From: Rhizopus sp. PT2906
Taxonomy: Eukaryota; Mucoromycota; Mucoromycetes; Mucorales; Rhizopodaceae
Length of the DNA stretch: 46,747 bases
Direction: 5' to 3'
Assembly: GCA_025529335.1 (NCBI GenBank)
Contig: JAMYHX010000342.1
Span: forward strand, 1 to 46,747
Position numbers and translations under genes: made by a program. Below are positions 22,267 to 33,465 of this stretch, one piece after another (position 1 is the first letter of the stretch; the number at the start of each line of letters is the position of its first letter). The notes under the pieces were generated by a model. It made no database searches and was not told the DNA's origin. It saw only the letters and a list, made by a program, of their open reading frames with translations.

Positions 22267-22908
22267 CTTATTTAAACACTACTAGACAAAAACATTTAGG
22301 ATAAAGAAAAGAAGTAGGTTTATTTCAGTAATTTCAAAAAGCTACAGGATAGCTAATACATAAATATTGTACAAAATAATAAATAATGGATTTGTATCTT
22401 CAGATAGACAACCATACAGGATATATATATATATATATAAATGAGATCTCGATTAATCAGGTTAATCATTAATATTTGTGATATCTTGATGCATTTGGTG
22501 TCGTTGCTGCTTCTCATCAAGAGATGTTTTCTTGTAAATTTGACGTGTTTAACAGATTTGATGTATATGCTTGATCCACTGACTTATTATCGATAAGAAG
22601 GGCAATCACCTTCGTGACAGAATATGGTCACGTCCACTCCACACTTGGGACAGAATGAGTAGGATTCGAATTGAAGAGAGAGAACTGCGTCAATCAAGTT
22701 CATTTTGTGTAAAATATAAAAGAAGTAAAAAAAAAGGGGGGGGGATCAAGCAGAGAATATATAAGTATTTTTTTTTGTTCCTGGACTGCGGAACTTGGTT
22801 TGTATTATTTGACTGCGCATATTCACAACTATTCTTTCTTTCATGAATTGTCCAATTAAAAGATAAACTTGGATATTTTATTTTTTTTTCCTTTCTTGTA
22901 TCTTTATG

Positions 22909-23053
22909 GTGTCAACAACAGGCACGCCACGTGGTTTATGTTTAATGCCAACCTATTTTGATCCATTGAGCCGCAGTCATTGGTATCTATGACAACTCTG
23001 TAAGCAATTGTCTGACATTAAACATAGCCACGTGGCGTATCTATTGTTGACAC
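22909..23053. repeat. 145-bp imperfect palindrome (MITE-like or hairpin)
   Basis: The left arm, 22909-22950, begins GTGTCAACAACAGGCACGCC. The right arm, 23011-23053, is its reverse complement at about 36 of 42 positions, with a 60-nt centre. Both arms contain CCACGTGG, and the mismatches are nearly all C/T or G/A. No target duplication longer than 3 bp is seen. Confidence 0.75.
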
Positions 23054-25135
23054 TATCAAAAAAGGTCTCTTTAGTTTTCAAAGTGATAAACATATTACAC
23101 AGACGATCTTATTGATGTTGTCAATCTTTACTTACTTCATTTCGTGTATAGAAACAAGTATAAAAACAAGAGCGATGACATAATTAATCTATTTGGGCAT
23201 AAAGTGCTTAGCTTTTTATGATTTGTGTTTACATTTATTATATGCTGACCATCCAATATAATGAATGTAACGTATGTATTGTAGAGTACAGGAGTTTCTG
23301 ACGATTGAAGGGTGAATTGCATAGAGGAGAGATTGAAAGGATCATAATCGCGCCTAGGATGGTTCGATCAATGGTAATGATCCTATGGATAGTGTCAGGG
23401 CGTCTTCATTCTGTGCTTTATCGATCAGAATAATCAAAACTATAGAAGAGCATTCGCCCAAGACGCTTTTGCTCATGCGAATCTCTAGTTGCATGATCTA
23501 GACATATATCAGCTGTTATTATCTTTACATTAACTGATTATGATGAAGATGAAAATGGTAAGGATGAGACCGGCCAATTTAATTCTTGAGTTAGACTGTT
23601 GTCTCAGTCTTAATAGCTAGACATCATCATAATAAAATGATTGTAGAACCTGCTCAGCTTGGAATGTTGCTGTTTTTGCACAGTAGTCGGAGTCCCGGAA
23701 CGTCACGTTTCTTATGACTCATGTTGATGCTTAAAGAAGGATAGGGAGAGCTTGGGTAAAATACTACTCTTAGGGTTGAGCTTTATGCAAAATAACCACT
23801 TGTCATCTGTTTAATTACTTGTTATCAGTCTGGATATTGGTTTTTTCTATGCTTGAATCAGGCTAAACCTTTAGCGGTGCTTCAATTTTTATTGGGCGAA
23901 ATTTGAATAAGTTTGATAGACGTTTCCTTTTTGGGAAAAAATGCCCTTCTACTGGATTTTTACAACTATTTCAAAAAGTAGAGTACAGATTAACCTAGAA
24001 CAAGTTGAACATAAGAATTAGACTAATCAAAAACCAAATGGAGGCAGTAGCTCAAAGAATTAGAGATAGCTTAATACAATAAATTGGACAAAGTAAGGTT
24101 AATGTAAAGATACTTAAATTGTTAACAAACATACCCCTAAAAATCTAATTTCCACCAAAAGGAGGAACCGTATTTAATACAGCGATTTGATTACAAAATT
24201 ATTGTCTCTTGAACAGAGCAGAAAAGGTTTCCACTTGCTACCATATGTTCAGAAAGGCTGTATATGTTTTTTGATGAGGTCCCTATTTCATATCATCCAC
24301 AACTTTGGTAGATTAGGACACTGTGAAAACCATAAAATACTTGAGTGAAGGATATATGATTACAGTAAATGGCAAAGGAAAAGGTTGGTTTACAAACAAG
24401 ACAGATGCTGGATGTCTTCACTCATTAATTAGAAACACGTGAAACTTTTATCTTTCAAAGACATTCATTATTATCTTGTCTCTTATGACCATACGAAACT
24501 TAACATGGGTTTCTGTAGGAATACTCCTGGAAGCCTTTGGTTCAACCTGTTAGTTAGTCTTTCGTCTGACTTCTTGCCATTAATGATTGTCAACTTCAAT
24601 TTCCGAAAGTAGTTTATCCTTTTTCTTGCCTAATTATGCTCTCCGTATCCTCTTTTTCATAATATACCGTTTCTTTTATTCTTATACTTCATTTGAAATT
24701 ACTGTGTGAACTTTTTCGATGCCTCCGTTAATGGTTGAATGAGACCACTCAGCTTCTTTCTGAATTTTCGGATATTAAAAAACCGTATCTAGATCGCGTG
24801 GCCGCATACTCCAACTTTGACGTGTGACAAACAATTGACTTTTATAGAAAGCATGAATAAGGGTTTCTTTTTTAAAAGTACATCGTTTGATAAAAGAAAC
24901 AATTTCAAAAATGTAAAAGAAAACTAAAACTTTTGAAAAGAATATTGAATATAAAAAAAATCAATTATATACGTCTACCATTGCTTTTACGTGTCAGAAA
25001 AGTTCAACAAAAGAGAGATAAAGGGAGGGGAACAGTAAGGAGATATAGAATAAGAGATTGAAAGAAAGGGAGATATTCTCCCTTGACTATACAAATATAT
25101 GAACACTCTTTTTTTTTTTCAAAAGGTTCCTAATT

Positions 25136-26196
25136 ATGTTGCTTTTTATTCTTTTGCTGAATATTTTATCCACATTTGCTTTAAATTATGGTGACTTGTG
25201 TGACCCCAGCCCTATATATTCGTAAAAGACACAAAATTACAAATAGAAACAGACTTCTTTAATAAAAAGTATAGAGCAACGTGGAAATATTCTGATTCTT
25301 GTGCCAGTGTTTATCTATTCTGTGATTCAAGTAGAAACAATACATGTAATTACACTGGTTGCTCTAATAGTGACTATATTCAAGGGTAAGGTTTTATTAT
25401 ATGTAGATGATGTCTCTTTTTCTAATCTATCTTAGATGGGATGAATTAGCTCATCCGTTTCCAGAGCGATGTAACAATGACAACTATTGCCCTGACAACG
25501 GGTCTCGATGTATGCCTCTTATTCCTGTGGGCGGAGCTTGCGAGCTAGTAAGATGATCTCTTATAAAGATGATATGCTTATATTTTACAATAGCAACGTG
25601 ATGATGAATGTGCAGGAAAAGAAGCCATCTGTTTAAACTCGACTTGTTTTATAAAAGGCGTACCCTTAGGAGGTAATTGTGGCTCAGATAGGTAAATAAA
25701 AAAAAAGTTGATTTATGCGCCATTTTAATTTTTTTAAAAAAATAGGACAGATTATATATCTTATGATGCAGGAGGATTTACTATTAAACAGACGATCATA
25801 AGAGATAATTGTACAGAAGGAACATATTGTGATCACTCTGTGTGTATAAAATCCAAGGAGATGGGGAGTGATTGTTGGCAAGACAGAGAGTGTCTATCAG
25901 GCACATGTAGTGATGAAGGCGTTTGTATAACTGGACCAGATGTATTTCATACTATTGCCAATTGGTTATGGGCCGTGGTCGGATGCAGTGTATGTGTGTT
26001 CGTGATCATGACCTTGGGCATACTTTGGTTATTACATAGATATCAAAGAAGGATTGAACAAGAAAAGTATGTTAAATTCTTTGATGACAACGATGAATTT
26101 CTTAAAAAGTATCAGCCAAGTAATTTAAGCGTAGTCTACCTGACTACGCCAGATTATAAAGAATCAGCAGCACTTAGTAACAATTACTTGTCTTGA
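25136..26196 (+). CDS. Cysteine-rich type I membrane protein, unknown family
   Basis: Five exons (25136-25221, 25275-25385, 25436-25547, 25594-25691, 25746-26196) give 285 residues. A signal peptide (MLLFILLLNILSTFALNYG) leads into an extracellular part with about 18 Cys in small disulfide-like units: CASVYLFC, CNNDNYC, CAGKEAIC, CWQDRECLSGTC. Several N-glycosylation sequons (NNT, NYT, NST) are present. Spacing resembles the Dickkopf/EB type of repeat. One membrane segment follows (WLWAVVGCSVCVFVIMTLGI), then a roughly 60-residue cytoplasmic tail with tyrosines. It is likely a cell-surface or secretory-route receptor-like protein. The function is unknown. Confidence 0.7.
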
Positions 26197-26334
26197 CGTT
26201 GATCCCTTTTTTATATTTTTTATATAAATATTTTTTCCTTTTCCGATCATTTACACACATTCTATTTTCTTATTAAAAAAGTTTCGCTTTTTATTTTATA
26301 TTCCTTTTCTTCCCTTCTTTTTAAAAAAAGAAAA

Positions 26335-27697
26335 ATGATGTTACCCCAATTTGGATTTATTGTAGCTCAAGCAGGGGCGGATTCTCATACAACACCACCA
26401 CCTACGACAACATCATCATCAACAACAAATGGCTCTTCTTTGGCCCCTTTATTAACTAGTTCACATAAGCCAGCCATGTTTACAACTCAAGCGCCCTTCT
26501 ATTCACGTCAACCTTCACCTGCACCAATCAATAATAACACCGCTCTTTTACCCCCACTCTTACCTCCACCCGTTCTCTATTTGTATAACAAACTAGATCA
26601 TCCTTGGTATTCCCAACAACAACAACAACAACAACAACAACAGCAACAACAGCAACAACAGAGCCTATCTCCACCTCCACCCATCTCAAGTTTCTCTCGA
26701 TATGCACCGCAACCGCAACCACAACCGCAACAGCCACAACTGGCGACGTCTGTTTCAAGCGTACAAAGGCAAGAAATAATAGAGGAAGAAGAAGAAGAGG
26801 AAGAGGAAGAAGAACTGTTAGACAGATGGCAGGGTAAAAATTTATAACTTTTTATAAAATACACATATGCTCAATATATGTAGGCCAGTATAATGATTTG
26901 ATCACTTGGATGGATAATGAGTTTTGGGAACAAGCAGATGAGTAAAGTGATATGATTGGCACGTGCGTTTATTGAATTTAAACTCAATTTTATTCTACAC
27001 TGTTAGCATCTATCAAGAAAAAATAAACAATCTGCAGCAAGAGTTTTACAACCTGCAGAAAGGTAAATGAACTTTGATGTAATTATATAAGGTATTAACT
27101 TATAATAGGAACACATACTGTCTATCAAGAAATGATTGCAGACTTTGAATTAGAGAGAGAAAAGACAATTACGAACGCTGAATACATGATGAAATATGAA
27201 TTATCTTTTATTGAACGTTATTTTAATAAAGACGTTATGACCTTGGAAGAAGAATATGAGGTAAGCTTAGTTGAGTTAATACCATGTGAGCTAATCCCAC
27301 TGTAGGCTGAGAAAAGACAAATTGAAGAAAGTTTAATCGCTTCTCTGGAAGACAAGCGGAGGCAAATCAAAGAGGATCATGAACAAGGTAGTACGAAACC
27401 TTAATCCGATGACTGGCACTGACCCTTCTCTTAGATGAAGCAAGAACGATCAAACGTAACCTAAGAAAAAGAAATCATGATTCACTGAGTACATCAAGTT
27501 CAATAAAAGAACCTTCTTCCAAAAAACGTGCAGGTACGTTTACTGTTTCCTGTATGTATATTTATATATATACTCATTTGCTTTTAGTGCGCCCAAGTAC
27601 ATTACCTAATCTATATACAATATCAGCAATTGAAGAAGAAGAATTAGAAAATGAATTTTTAAGTATGAAAAAGCTCGTGAATATTTATTCTCGGTGA
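26335..27697 (+). CDS. Sds3-like subunit of the Sin3/Rpd3 histone deacetylase complex
   Basis: Seven exons (26335-26833, 26884-26941, 27007-27062, 27109-27260, 27306-27387, 27435-27533, 27588-27697) give 351 residues. The first exon is low complexity: Pro/Thr/Ser-rich, then a glutamine run (about 26612-26661), then a Glu run. Residues about 185-290 form the Sds3/BRMS1 coiled coil: IYQEKINNLQQEFYNLQKGT, ELEREKTITNAEYMMKYEL and EEEYEAEKRQIEESLIASLE. A basic patch (RKRNHDSL to SSKKRA) follows, and the protein ends VNIYSR. Family members scaffold Sin3-HDAC and help repress transcription. Dep1 is a related alternative. It is convergent with the RING gene, with about 100 bp between stops. Confidence 0.75.
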
Positions 27698-27799
27698 TTA
27701 TTACTATACAAGTAACATCGTCGCCATCATCATTGTTAATAATACAACCACAATAATAATACTACTACTGCCACTATACTTATTATTAATAAAGGGGTA

Positions 27800-28856
27800 T
27801 CATGCATTCAACAGTGGAGTACGTTCATTTGGTCTCGATTTAGATATATCGTTGACTTTTTGACAGATATCAAACTTACAGATTGGACACTATCAAGCTA
27901 TTATTATCATCGTTACCTATTTTTAATTTGGACTTACAAATTTCTTGTGTGACGTAAGCCATGCATCTACACATTTAGCATGAAACTCATGCTTACAGGG
28001 TAGAACTCTTAGTTTATCCCCTTCTAAATAGTCCTCTAAACATATCGCACAGTCCATATGATCCGTATCTGTCACTTTTTCTCTTCGAAACACATACGTT
28101 GGTAACTTGGCAACGAGTTGAGTAGGTGCCATGTCATTTTGTTTATGTTGTCTTTGCCTTAATTGCCATGTTAAATAAACAAAAAGCATCATGACAGCAG
28201 GTGATAAAACAACAATCAACAACATATCCAAGAGTGGCCTATTAAACATATGTAAGCTGATATCACGCCTTATAGATATAAAGGATACCATGTTAAAAGA
28301 TCATCACCCGTTATTTCCGCTAGAAGTGAATTGTTTCTGGATTCAAGTAATTCCAACAGCATCCTATATGGATATTGTGCTACGAATACGCTTGGTATAT
28401 GAACGCTCAGGGTATCACCTATTTTTTTTATCAATTTTTTGCCCTTGTTTATTAATGCTTTTACTACCTGGTGCATACATAGTCACCCATCTGTTGAGGT
28501 ACTTATCACCCACAACAACTGCAATAGCTCCACTGGCTTGCATTGATTGAACCTTTTGTAAAAAAGAGCACTGTCCTCGTTCTATGACGGCAATCCAATT
28601 TTCTTTCATTTCAGTTACAGCAGAACAACCATAGATATCATGCATCGGTATCGAAAGATAGCCTATGATAGGCTGTTCTATCCTAGGTCCAAATGCTGCT
28701 AAGCGGTCAGCCAGGGTATCGTTCGTTGCCTATAGAAAGAGCATGAATTATATATGTTTAATATCCAAAAAAAAATGTTACAAGAATGGTAATAGCAGCA
28801 TGACATTGTCGCAGTGATAAAATAAAAAGTAACAAAAAGCTAAAGAGGAATCTCAT
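27800..28856 (-). CDS. PA-TM-RING-H2 E3 ubiquitin ligase
   Basis: Five exons (28782-28856, 28468-28729, 28289-28418, 27938-28238, 27800-27889) give 285 residues. A signal peptide (MRFLFSFLLLFILSLRQCHA) is followed by a protease-associated domain (AVIERGQCSFLQKVQ, GAIAVVVGD), one membrane segment (MLLIVVLSPAVMMLFVYLTW) and a cytosolic RING-H2. The RING reads CAICLEDY, CKHEFHAKCVDAWL, and then CPIC in the last exon, reached through a 48-nt intron that splits the zinc-binding site. The tail ends RTPLLNA. Relatives (RNF13, GRAIL types) act on endosomes or Golgi and select cargo through the lumenal PA domain. Without the last exon the RING would be incomplete, so this splice matters. Confidence 0.88.
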
Positions 28857-29648
28857 TGCAGTTGGGAAAAAGAAAAAAAAAAAAAAAGAAAAAAAAGAGA
28901 GAGGAAATAATAATAAAAATCAAAATAGTAAATAATTATTCGCACACACTTTAGTTGATTTTCTATGCCTTCTTTATTATTTAAAAGACAACATTTAATG
29001 CATAAAATGAGCTTGATATATTTGAGAAAAGATAAATGTGGTCAAGACTATATAACAAAATGAAAAGTTGTTAGAGACTTTGTTTAAATAGTCTGATCTT
29101 GACTTTTCTTTTTCTTTTCTTTTTGGATCAAAAAGTAAGACATGCCATTTCCCAGCTAGCCCTAAGGTATGTTATATTCTTTACTCTTGTAAGAAGCTGA
29201 CATGTAGTATTATAGATCATAATTGAAACTAACCCGGTGTTAGCTGGGGGTAGTTTGGTTCTTACCAAACCTTGGTCCCATCCGCTCTCTTTCTCTTCTT
29301 CGCTTGTCTGAGCCAGTTATTGCTGGCCTAACCCATGGTACGCTTCGGGTAAGGTATTAATAATCCCTATATGTTTATTCACCTTTCTTGTCTCTCTTTT
29401 TCTCTTATAAATCCTCTTCTTTATAATGTAAATATTTAATATCAAATTTATAACTGATTTACTAATTATTTCTTTATTCATTCTTTTGCTTTCGATGGGC
29501 TCTCTTATTATTTTGTTGTCTGAAATCATCATTCTTTTATCAGCATACGAATAATTTGTGAATAAATTGTATATCTTATAACAGCACCTTAGGGTTTATC
29601 ACCTGATGAGCTCTAGCGGGTATGTGTGAGAAATGACGGTATTTATTA
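28857..29648. other. Intergenic with a GC-richer structured patch
   Basis: The A-rich leader of the RING gene (28865-28920) is followed by AT-rich DNA. The 29215-29350 stretch is markedly richer in GC and contains nearby self-complementary words (TTTGGT/ACCAAA, CCAG/CTGG, ACCC/GGGT). No gene is assigned. Confidence 0.3.
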
Positions 29649-30240
29649 TCATGAAATAGAGGTAATTTGCTTTTTGGATGCTTCTATCTTTTCTGCTGAA
29701 CTGTAATGCTGGCCTATTGATATAAAAGTACATCAACCTTTTATATTCATCGTGTTATATAATATTACCTTTCTTTTCTGCCTCTTCCTGTTCTCTTATA
29801 TAATATGTTCTATCCCACTCAATTGCTGCTGTCTGTACAAAAATAATCGTACCCGATACCCTCAGAATACTTATACTACACGGCACAGAGGCTACCTTGT
29901 TCATATAAAACATGGTCGATAGATACATGTTTGTATAATCTCTAGGAATACGCATAATGCCAATCCTTGTATCTGGGTTATACCATTTGACTATATTTTT
30001 TATTATTAATGTATATGTTTTATACATATATATATCAATATTGGGTCACTGTATACCTGCTACACTGCCAAGTCCTTTACCGAATTGTCCATAGTAGATC
30101 TCGATTTGATTATAGATTGCTCGACTGATCATTTGATCATTTAACCTCAAACTGGTTCTTGGATAAACTATTTGGCCATTCTCAATCACTGGATCTTGAT
30201 TAACTTGAAACAGAATCCAGCGATGCTTAAATCGAACCAT
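29649..30240 (-). CDS. POP5: RNase P/MRP subunit Pop5
   Basis: Three exons (30057-30240, 29769-29990, 29649-29713) give 156 residues. It starts MVRFKHRWILFQV, the signature N-terminus of Pop5. KWYNPDTRIGIMRIPRDY and SGTIIFVQTAAIEWDRTYY match the core fold. Pop5 is a protein of the tRNA-processing RNase P and of RNase MRP. An upstream ATG at 30291 is in frame but adds a hydrophobic leader not typical of the family, so 30240 is chosen. The last exon (QHYSSAEKIEASKKQITSIS) is inferred from splice signals. Without it the protein would end KKGNII shortly after the donor. It is divergent from the DUF726 gene. Confidence 0.82.
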
Positions 30241-30348
30241 ATTATTGAGAATAAGAAAGAGTGGGAGAGAGAAAAAAATGACTGCAGGCATTATTAACTC
30301 CGGTTAAAGCATATTGAGCCAAAGCAACATTTCTTTTGTTAAGCAATC
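30241..30348. promoter_or_regulatory. Compact bidirectional promoter, POP5 and DUF726 gene
   Basis: Only 108 bp separate the two divergent start codons, so both transcripts must be driven from this short stretch or from within the neighbouring gene. Confidence 0.5.
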
Positions 30349-32055
30349 ATGCCAAATGACAAACCACTCATCAAGCTTTCTGTCAAGGATTGGACAAGAG
30401 AACAAAGAATGGCTATTGCACGAGTGACTGGTCAAGCATTGACAAACTGTGCGATGGGCGAGCCTTGGTCTACTGATTACTGGAACAAACTACTTTCCTA
30501 TCTAGACTTGACTCAAAAACAACTATGTAAAAAACACAGAGAATATTAAAAAGAGATAACTTATATTTAATTAGGCGTTCTCACTGTTGACCAAGCTATA
30601 GATACGCTATCTAGTCATAAAGACATACGCATTGACGTCATGCTTGATCTTGTCGCCTTGTCTATCTACGGCCATCAAAAGGCAGAGATGTATTATGATG
30701 CGAGAGCCAGGAACCTATTGCTTGAACTTGAACGTCTCTTGCAATTATCATATGGTGATCTCAATGCAGTCGAACGCAGTGTCTCCCAGCAAATGTACTA
30801 TGCTCTACAGGAACAGCAATCGTCCTCACACACTGATAATATGGGTGCCTCGGCCAAGAAGGCAGTACAAGAGGGTAATAAGAAACAGCAGGCATTACGT
30901 TGGGTTGCTACTGGAGCAGGCATTTTGGGTGGTGGTGCAATGATTGCCCTTACAGGTGGATTGGCCGCTCCCCTCCTGGCGCCACTGCTGGTAGGTGTCA
31001 CAGGCGCTGGTTTCTTTGCAACCGCCGGTGGTGTGGCTCTTATCACTAGCCTTTTTGGTCTTACAGGTGGTGGGCTAGCCGGATGGAAGATGCATCGCCG
31101 CATGAAGGGGATTGACGAGTTCGAGTTTCGACAAATACTCAGAGATCCTGATTTGCCGCCAATTCCTAGCTTGCACTGTACTATTTGTATATCTGGCTTC
31201 TTACTTGAATCAGCAAATGAAACCAAGGTACGTGACACAATATGTCTATGTAATTAGCACTTACAAAATGAAAAAGACTCCTTGGGAACATGCATTTGAA
31301 GGAAAACATGGGAGTGGGAGTGATATTTATTGTTTAGAGTATGAGAAAAAGGAACTGCTCGACCTAGGATACTCTTTCAAGAGATTCATTAAAGACTCAG
31401 CTATCAAGTACGTTGGCATGGAAGTAGCCAAATCAACTGTTCTTCATGCATTTTTCGGTAAGTATTGGGATACTATGTGCAAGGTCTAACAGCAAATGTA
31501 GCTGCTGTTGCTCTACCTGCAACCATCCTGAAAATGGCTGATGTTATAGATAACCCTTGGCAGATCGCAGTAGATCGATCAAGAAAGGCCGGGGCAGGTA
31601 AAGAAAATAGAAAATACAAAAGTGCCAAAGACTCATTGCTTTAAGTCTTGGCCGATGTTTTACAACAAAGGATACATGGAAACCGCCCGTGCAGCCTGAT
31701 AGCTTACAGTTGTGGATGCCTTGTCATTTGGCACTGTCTTCTTGAGCTCTACCAAAGAGGCTGCATAGGCATCGTGAACCATGTTGTGCTTATGGGAGCA
31801 CCTTTATCTACAGAGGACGAACAGGAATGGCTACATGTTCAATCGGTCGTCTCGGGACGTTTTGTCAACTGTTACACTTCAAACGATTGGGTCCTGGCTT
31901 ATGTTTACAGGCTACATTCACTGGCTACTAGTGTAGCTGGACTGGAAGCTGTGAAAATTGGTCGGATTGAAAATTTAGAAATACCAGAGCTAGATGGCCA
32001 TACAAAATACCCATACATCGTAAAGGATGTTCTTGATCAAATCAAACTGGAATAA
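30349..32055 (+). CDS. DUF726/TMCO4-like membrane alpha/beta hydrolase
   Basis: Five exons (30349-30526, 30575-31227, 31277-31458, 31494-31597, 31646-32055) give 508 residues. Residues about 180-250 form glycine/alanine-rich membrane segments (ATGAGILGGGAMIALTGG, GGVALITSLFGLTGGG). A lid-like region follows (HAFEGKHGSGSDIYCLEY, KKELLDLGYSF), then VIDNPWQIAVDRSRKAG and the hydrolase core with LIAYSCGCLVIWHCL. The Ser nucleophile is kept, although the first Gly of GxSxG is Ala. VVLMGAP and NCYTSNDWVLAY supply the later strand and the Asp region. Relatives include human TMCO4 and yeast Mil1. The substrate is unknown. The third intron is only 35 nt (31459-31493). Confidence 0.82.
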
Positions 32056-32119
32056 AAAAGAAAAGAAGCGTTTATTGTACATGAATCTATTGCTATATAC
32101 GAAGAAATAAAATAATCAT

Positions 32120-33465
32120 TTAACATGCTTCATTTTCTGGTACCTGAGCCGATCTTTTTCGCTTAAGAGCTTGATGTCTTTTCTTACGTATCCATCGCTT
32201 TCTTTCCTCAGATGTCATTAATTGCCAATGTTGAGCATCATCTAATAACATCCAGTCATACATAACCGTATCTTGATCTTGTTCCTTGAGTACATCAAAA
32301 AACAAGCTTTTTATCCAGTCATAATCCGGGTCCTCCTCAAAATCAAGCTGTCGTACGTAACGTAAATACTTTGCAAACTGATCTGAATGCAACAATTAAA
32401 AAAAAAAGGTAAGAAAAGAGAGAGAAGAGGTAAAATCAACTCACATTGTCTTACCGGGATATCCTTCACAAAGTGCTTGCACGCCTATCGCTCTTTTTGT
32501 CTCTCCAATTTTTTCATACTTTTGTCTATTTGTTGGCGCCTTTAGTCCCTGCCATGGAAGTGATCCACGTAAAAAATACATAAAGACATGGCCCAAAGCC
32601 TCTAGGTCATCGCGACGTGATTGCTCTAACAAAAGTTAGCTAGTTATGACGCGTATGATTCCTTTACCTCTTCCGAGATGTGTATTTATGCTCATATAAC
32701 GAGCTGTTCCTGTCAGATTCTTTCCCTCTCTATAAGGTATATGTTGATTTGTCCGAGGGCGTCTGTATAACTTAGCCATACCAAAGTCAATTAGATAAAT
32801 ATCGTTTTCATGCTTTGTGTTTGGTCTGCCCAAAAGAAAATTATCCGGTTTGACGTCTCGATAAATCAACCCTTTCTCATGAACTGATTGCATCAAATTG
32901 ACCTGTATCAAGAAAATAAAAAGAAGGGGTTATTAAATCTAGTAGCTGAATACTTTTTAATACCATTTGAATAGCCAAAATGGCCACTGTCTTGATCGAG
33001 AACTTTCTTTCACACATATCAAACATATCCTCTAGGCTTGGACCAAGTAGATCGATGACCAGGATATTGTGCGTCTTTTCATTTCCAAAATAATACGCAT
33101 TTGGTATTCCGGCTAAAGGATGAAAGTACTTTTTCTTTCAGTACTGAATAATGCAACACATCAAGTGCGTACGCAACGAACCTGTTCCAGCCAATATTTT
33201 ATATGCTCTGTATTCGTCCTTTAGCTGTGGCGCCTCGCAGTCCCTTGATTCAAACTTTACTGCGACCTTTTCATTATTCAGCAAGTTGAGGCCTGTATTA
33301 TAATTTAATAAACACAAGTTACAATCAAAAGTCTTTATGCTTTCCTTCATATATTGTGCCAAAACTTCCTTCTCCTACTTTTTTGCCTACTTTGTACTGA
33401 ATTCCTACAATGCTATTTTCGAGCATGTCTGGTTCCTTGTGAGCAAGTACAATCTGTTGGGTCAT
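32120..33465 (-). CDS. Casein kinase I family Ser/Thr kinase
   Basis: Six exons (33345-33465, 33182-33292, 32964-33112, 32668-32902, 32455-32625, 32120-32382) give 349 residues. The glycine loop GEGSFG is in exon 1, the ATP-binding Lys in VAVKFE, then GNEKTHNILVIDLLGPSLEDMFD and catalytic LIYRDVKPDNFLLG. The metal-binding DFGMAK and TGTARYMSINTHLG follow, and EQSRRDDLEALGHVF marks the CK1 family. It is closest in feel to the CK1-gamma/yeast Yck group. The tail is short and basic (RKKRHQALKRKRS) and ends NEAC, where the Cys might be lipidated. The first intron (33293-33344) starts GAAAGC, not GT, yet the frame and the conserved residues require removal at exactly that point. It is convergent with the DUF726 gene (64 bp). 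Confidence 0.85.

Larger units (their letters stand above)
21779..25135. other. Long region almost without genes
   Basis: AT-rich DNA of 3.3 kb. It holds an orphan minus-strand exon (22154-22266), an AT dinucleotide run (22421-22439), and the 145-bp palindrome (22909-23053). Stretches at 23340-23530 and 24170-24620 look like old transposon debris with many stops in all frames. No intact gene is seen. Confidence 0.4.

Noticed and set aside
22655..22846. 63-codon plus-strand frame starting MSRIRIEERE
   Set aside because: It is built over a homopolymer AAAAAAGGGGGG stretch with no family pattern.
23340..23370. GGTTCGATC resembling a tRNA T-loop
   Set aside because: No acceptor or anticodon stems can be formed around it. 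No tRNA gene was found in the window.
26528..26864. Minus-strand frames rich in Val or Cys/Ser opposite the glutamine run
   Set aside because: They are the antisense reading of the CAA/CAG and GAA repeats of the Sds3-like gene.
31459..31484. Alternative 26-nt intron in the DUF726 gene (acceptor GCAAG)
   Set aside because: It keeps frame, but 26 nt is too short for known spliceosomal introns. The 35-nt choice also keeps frame and fits the family.
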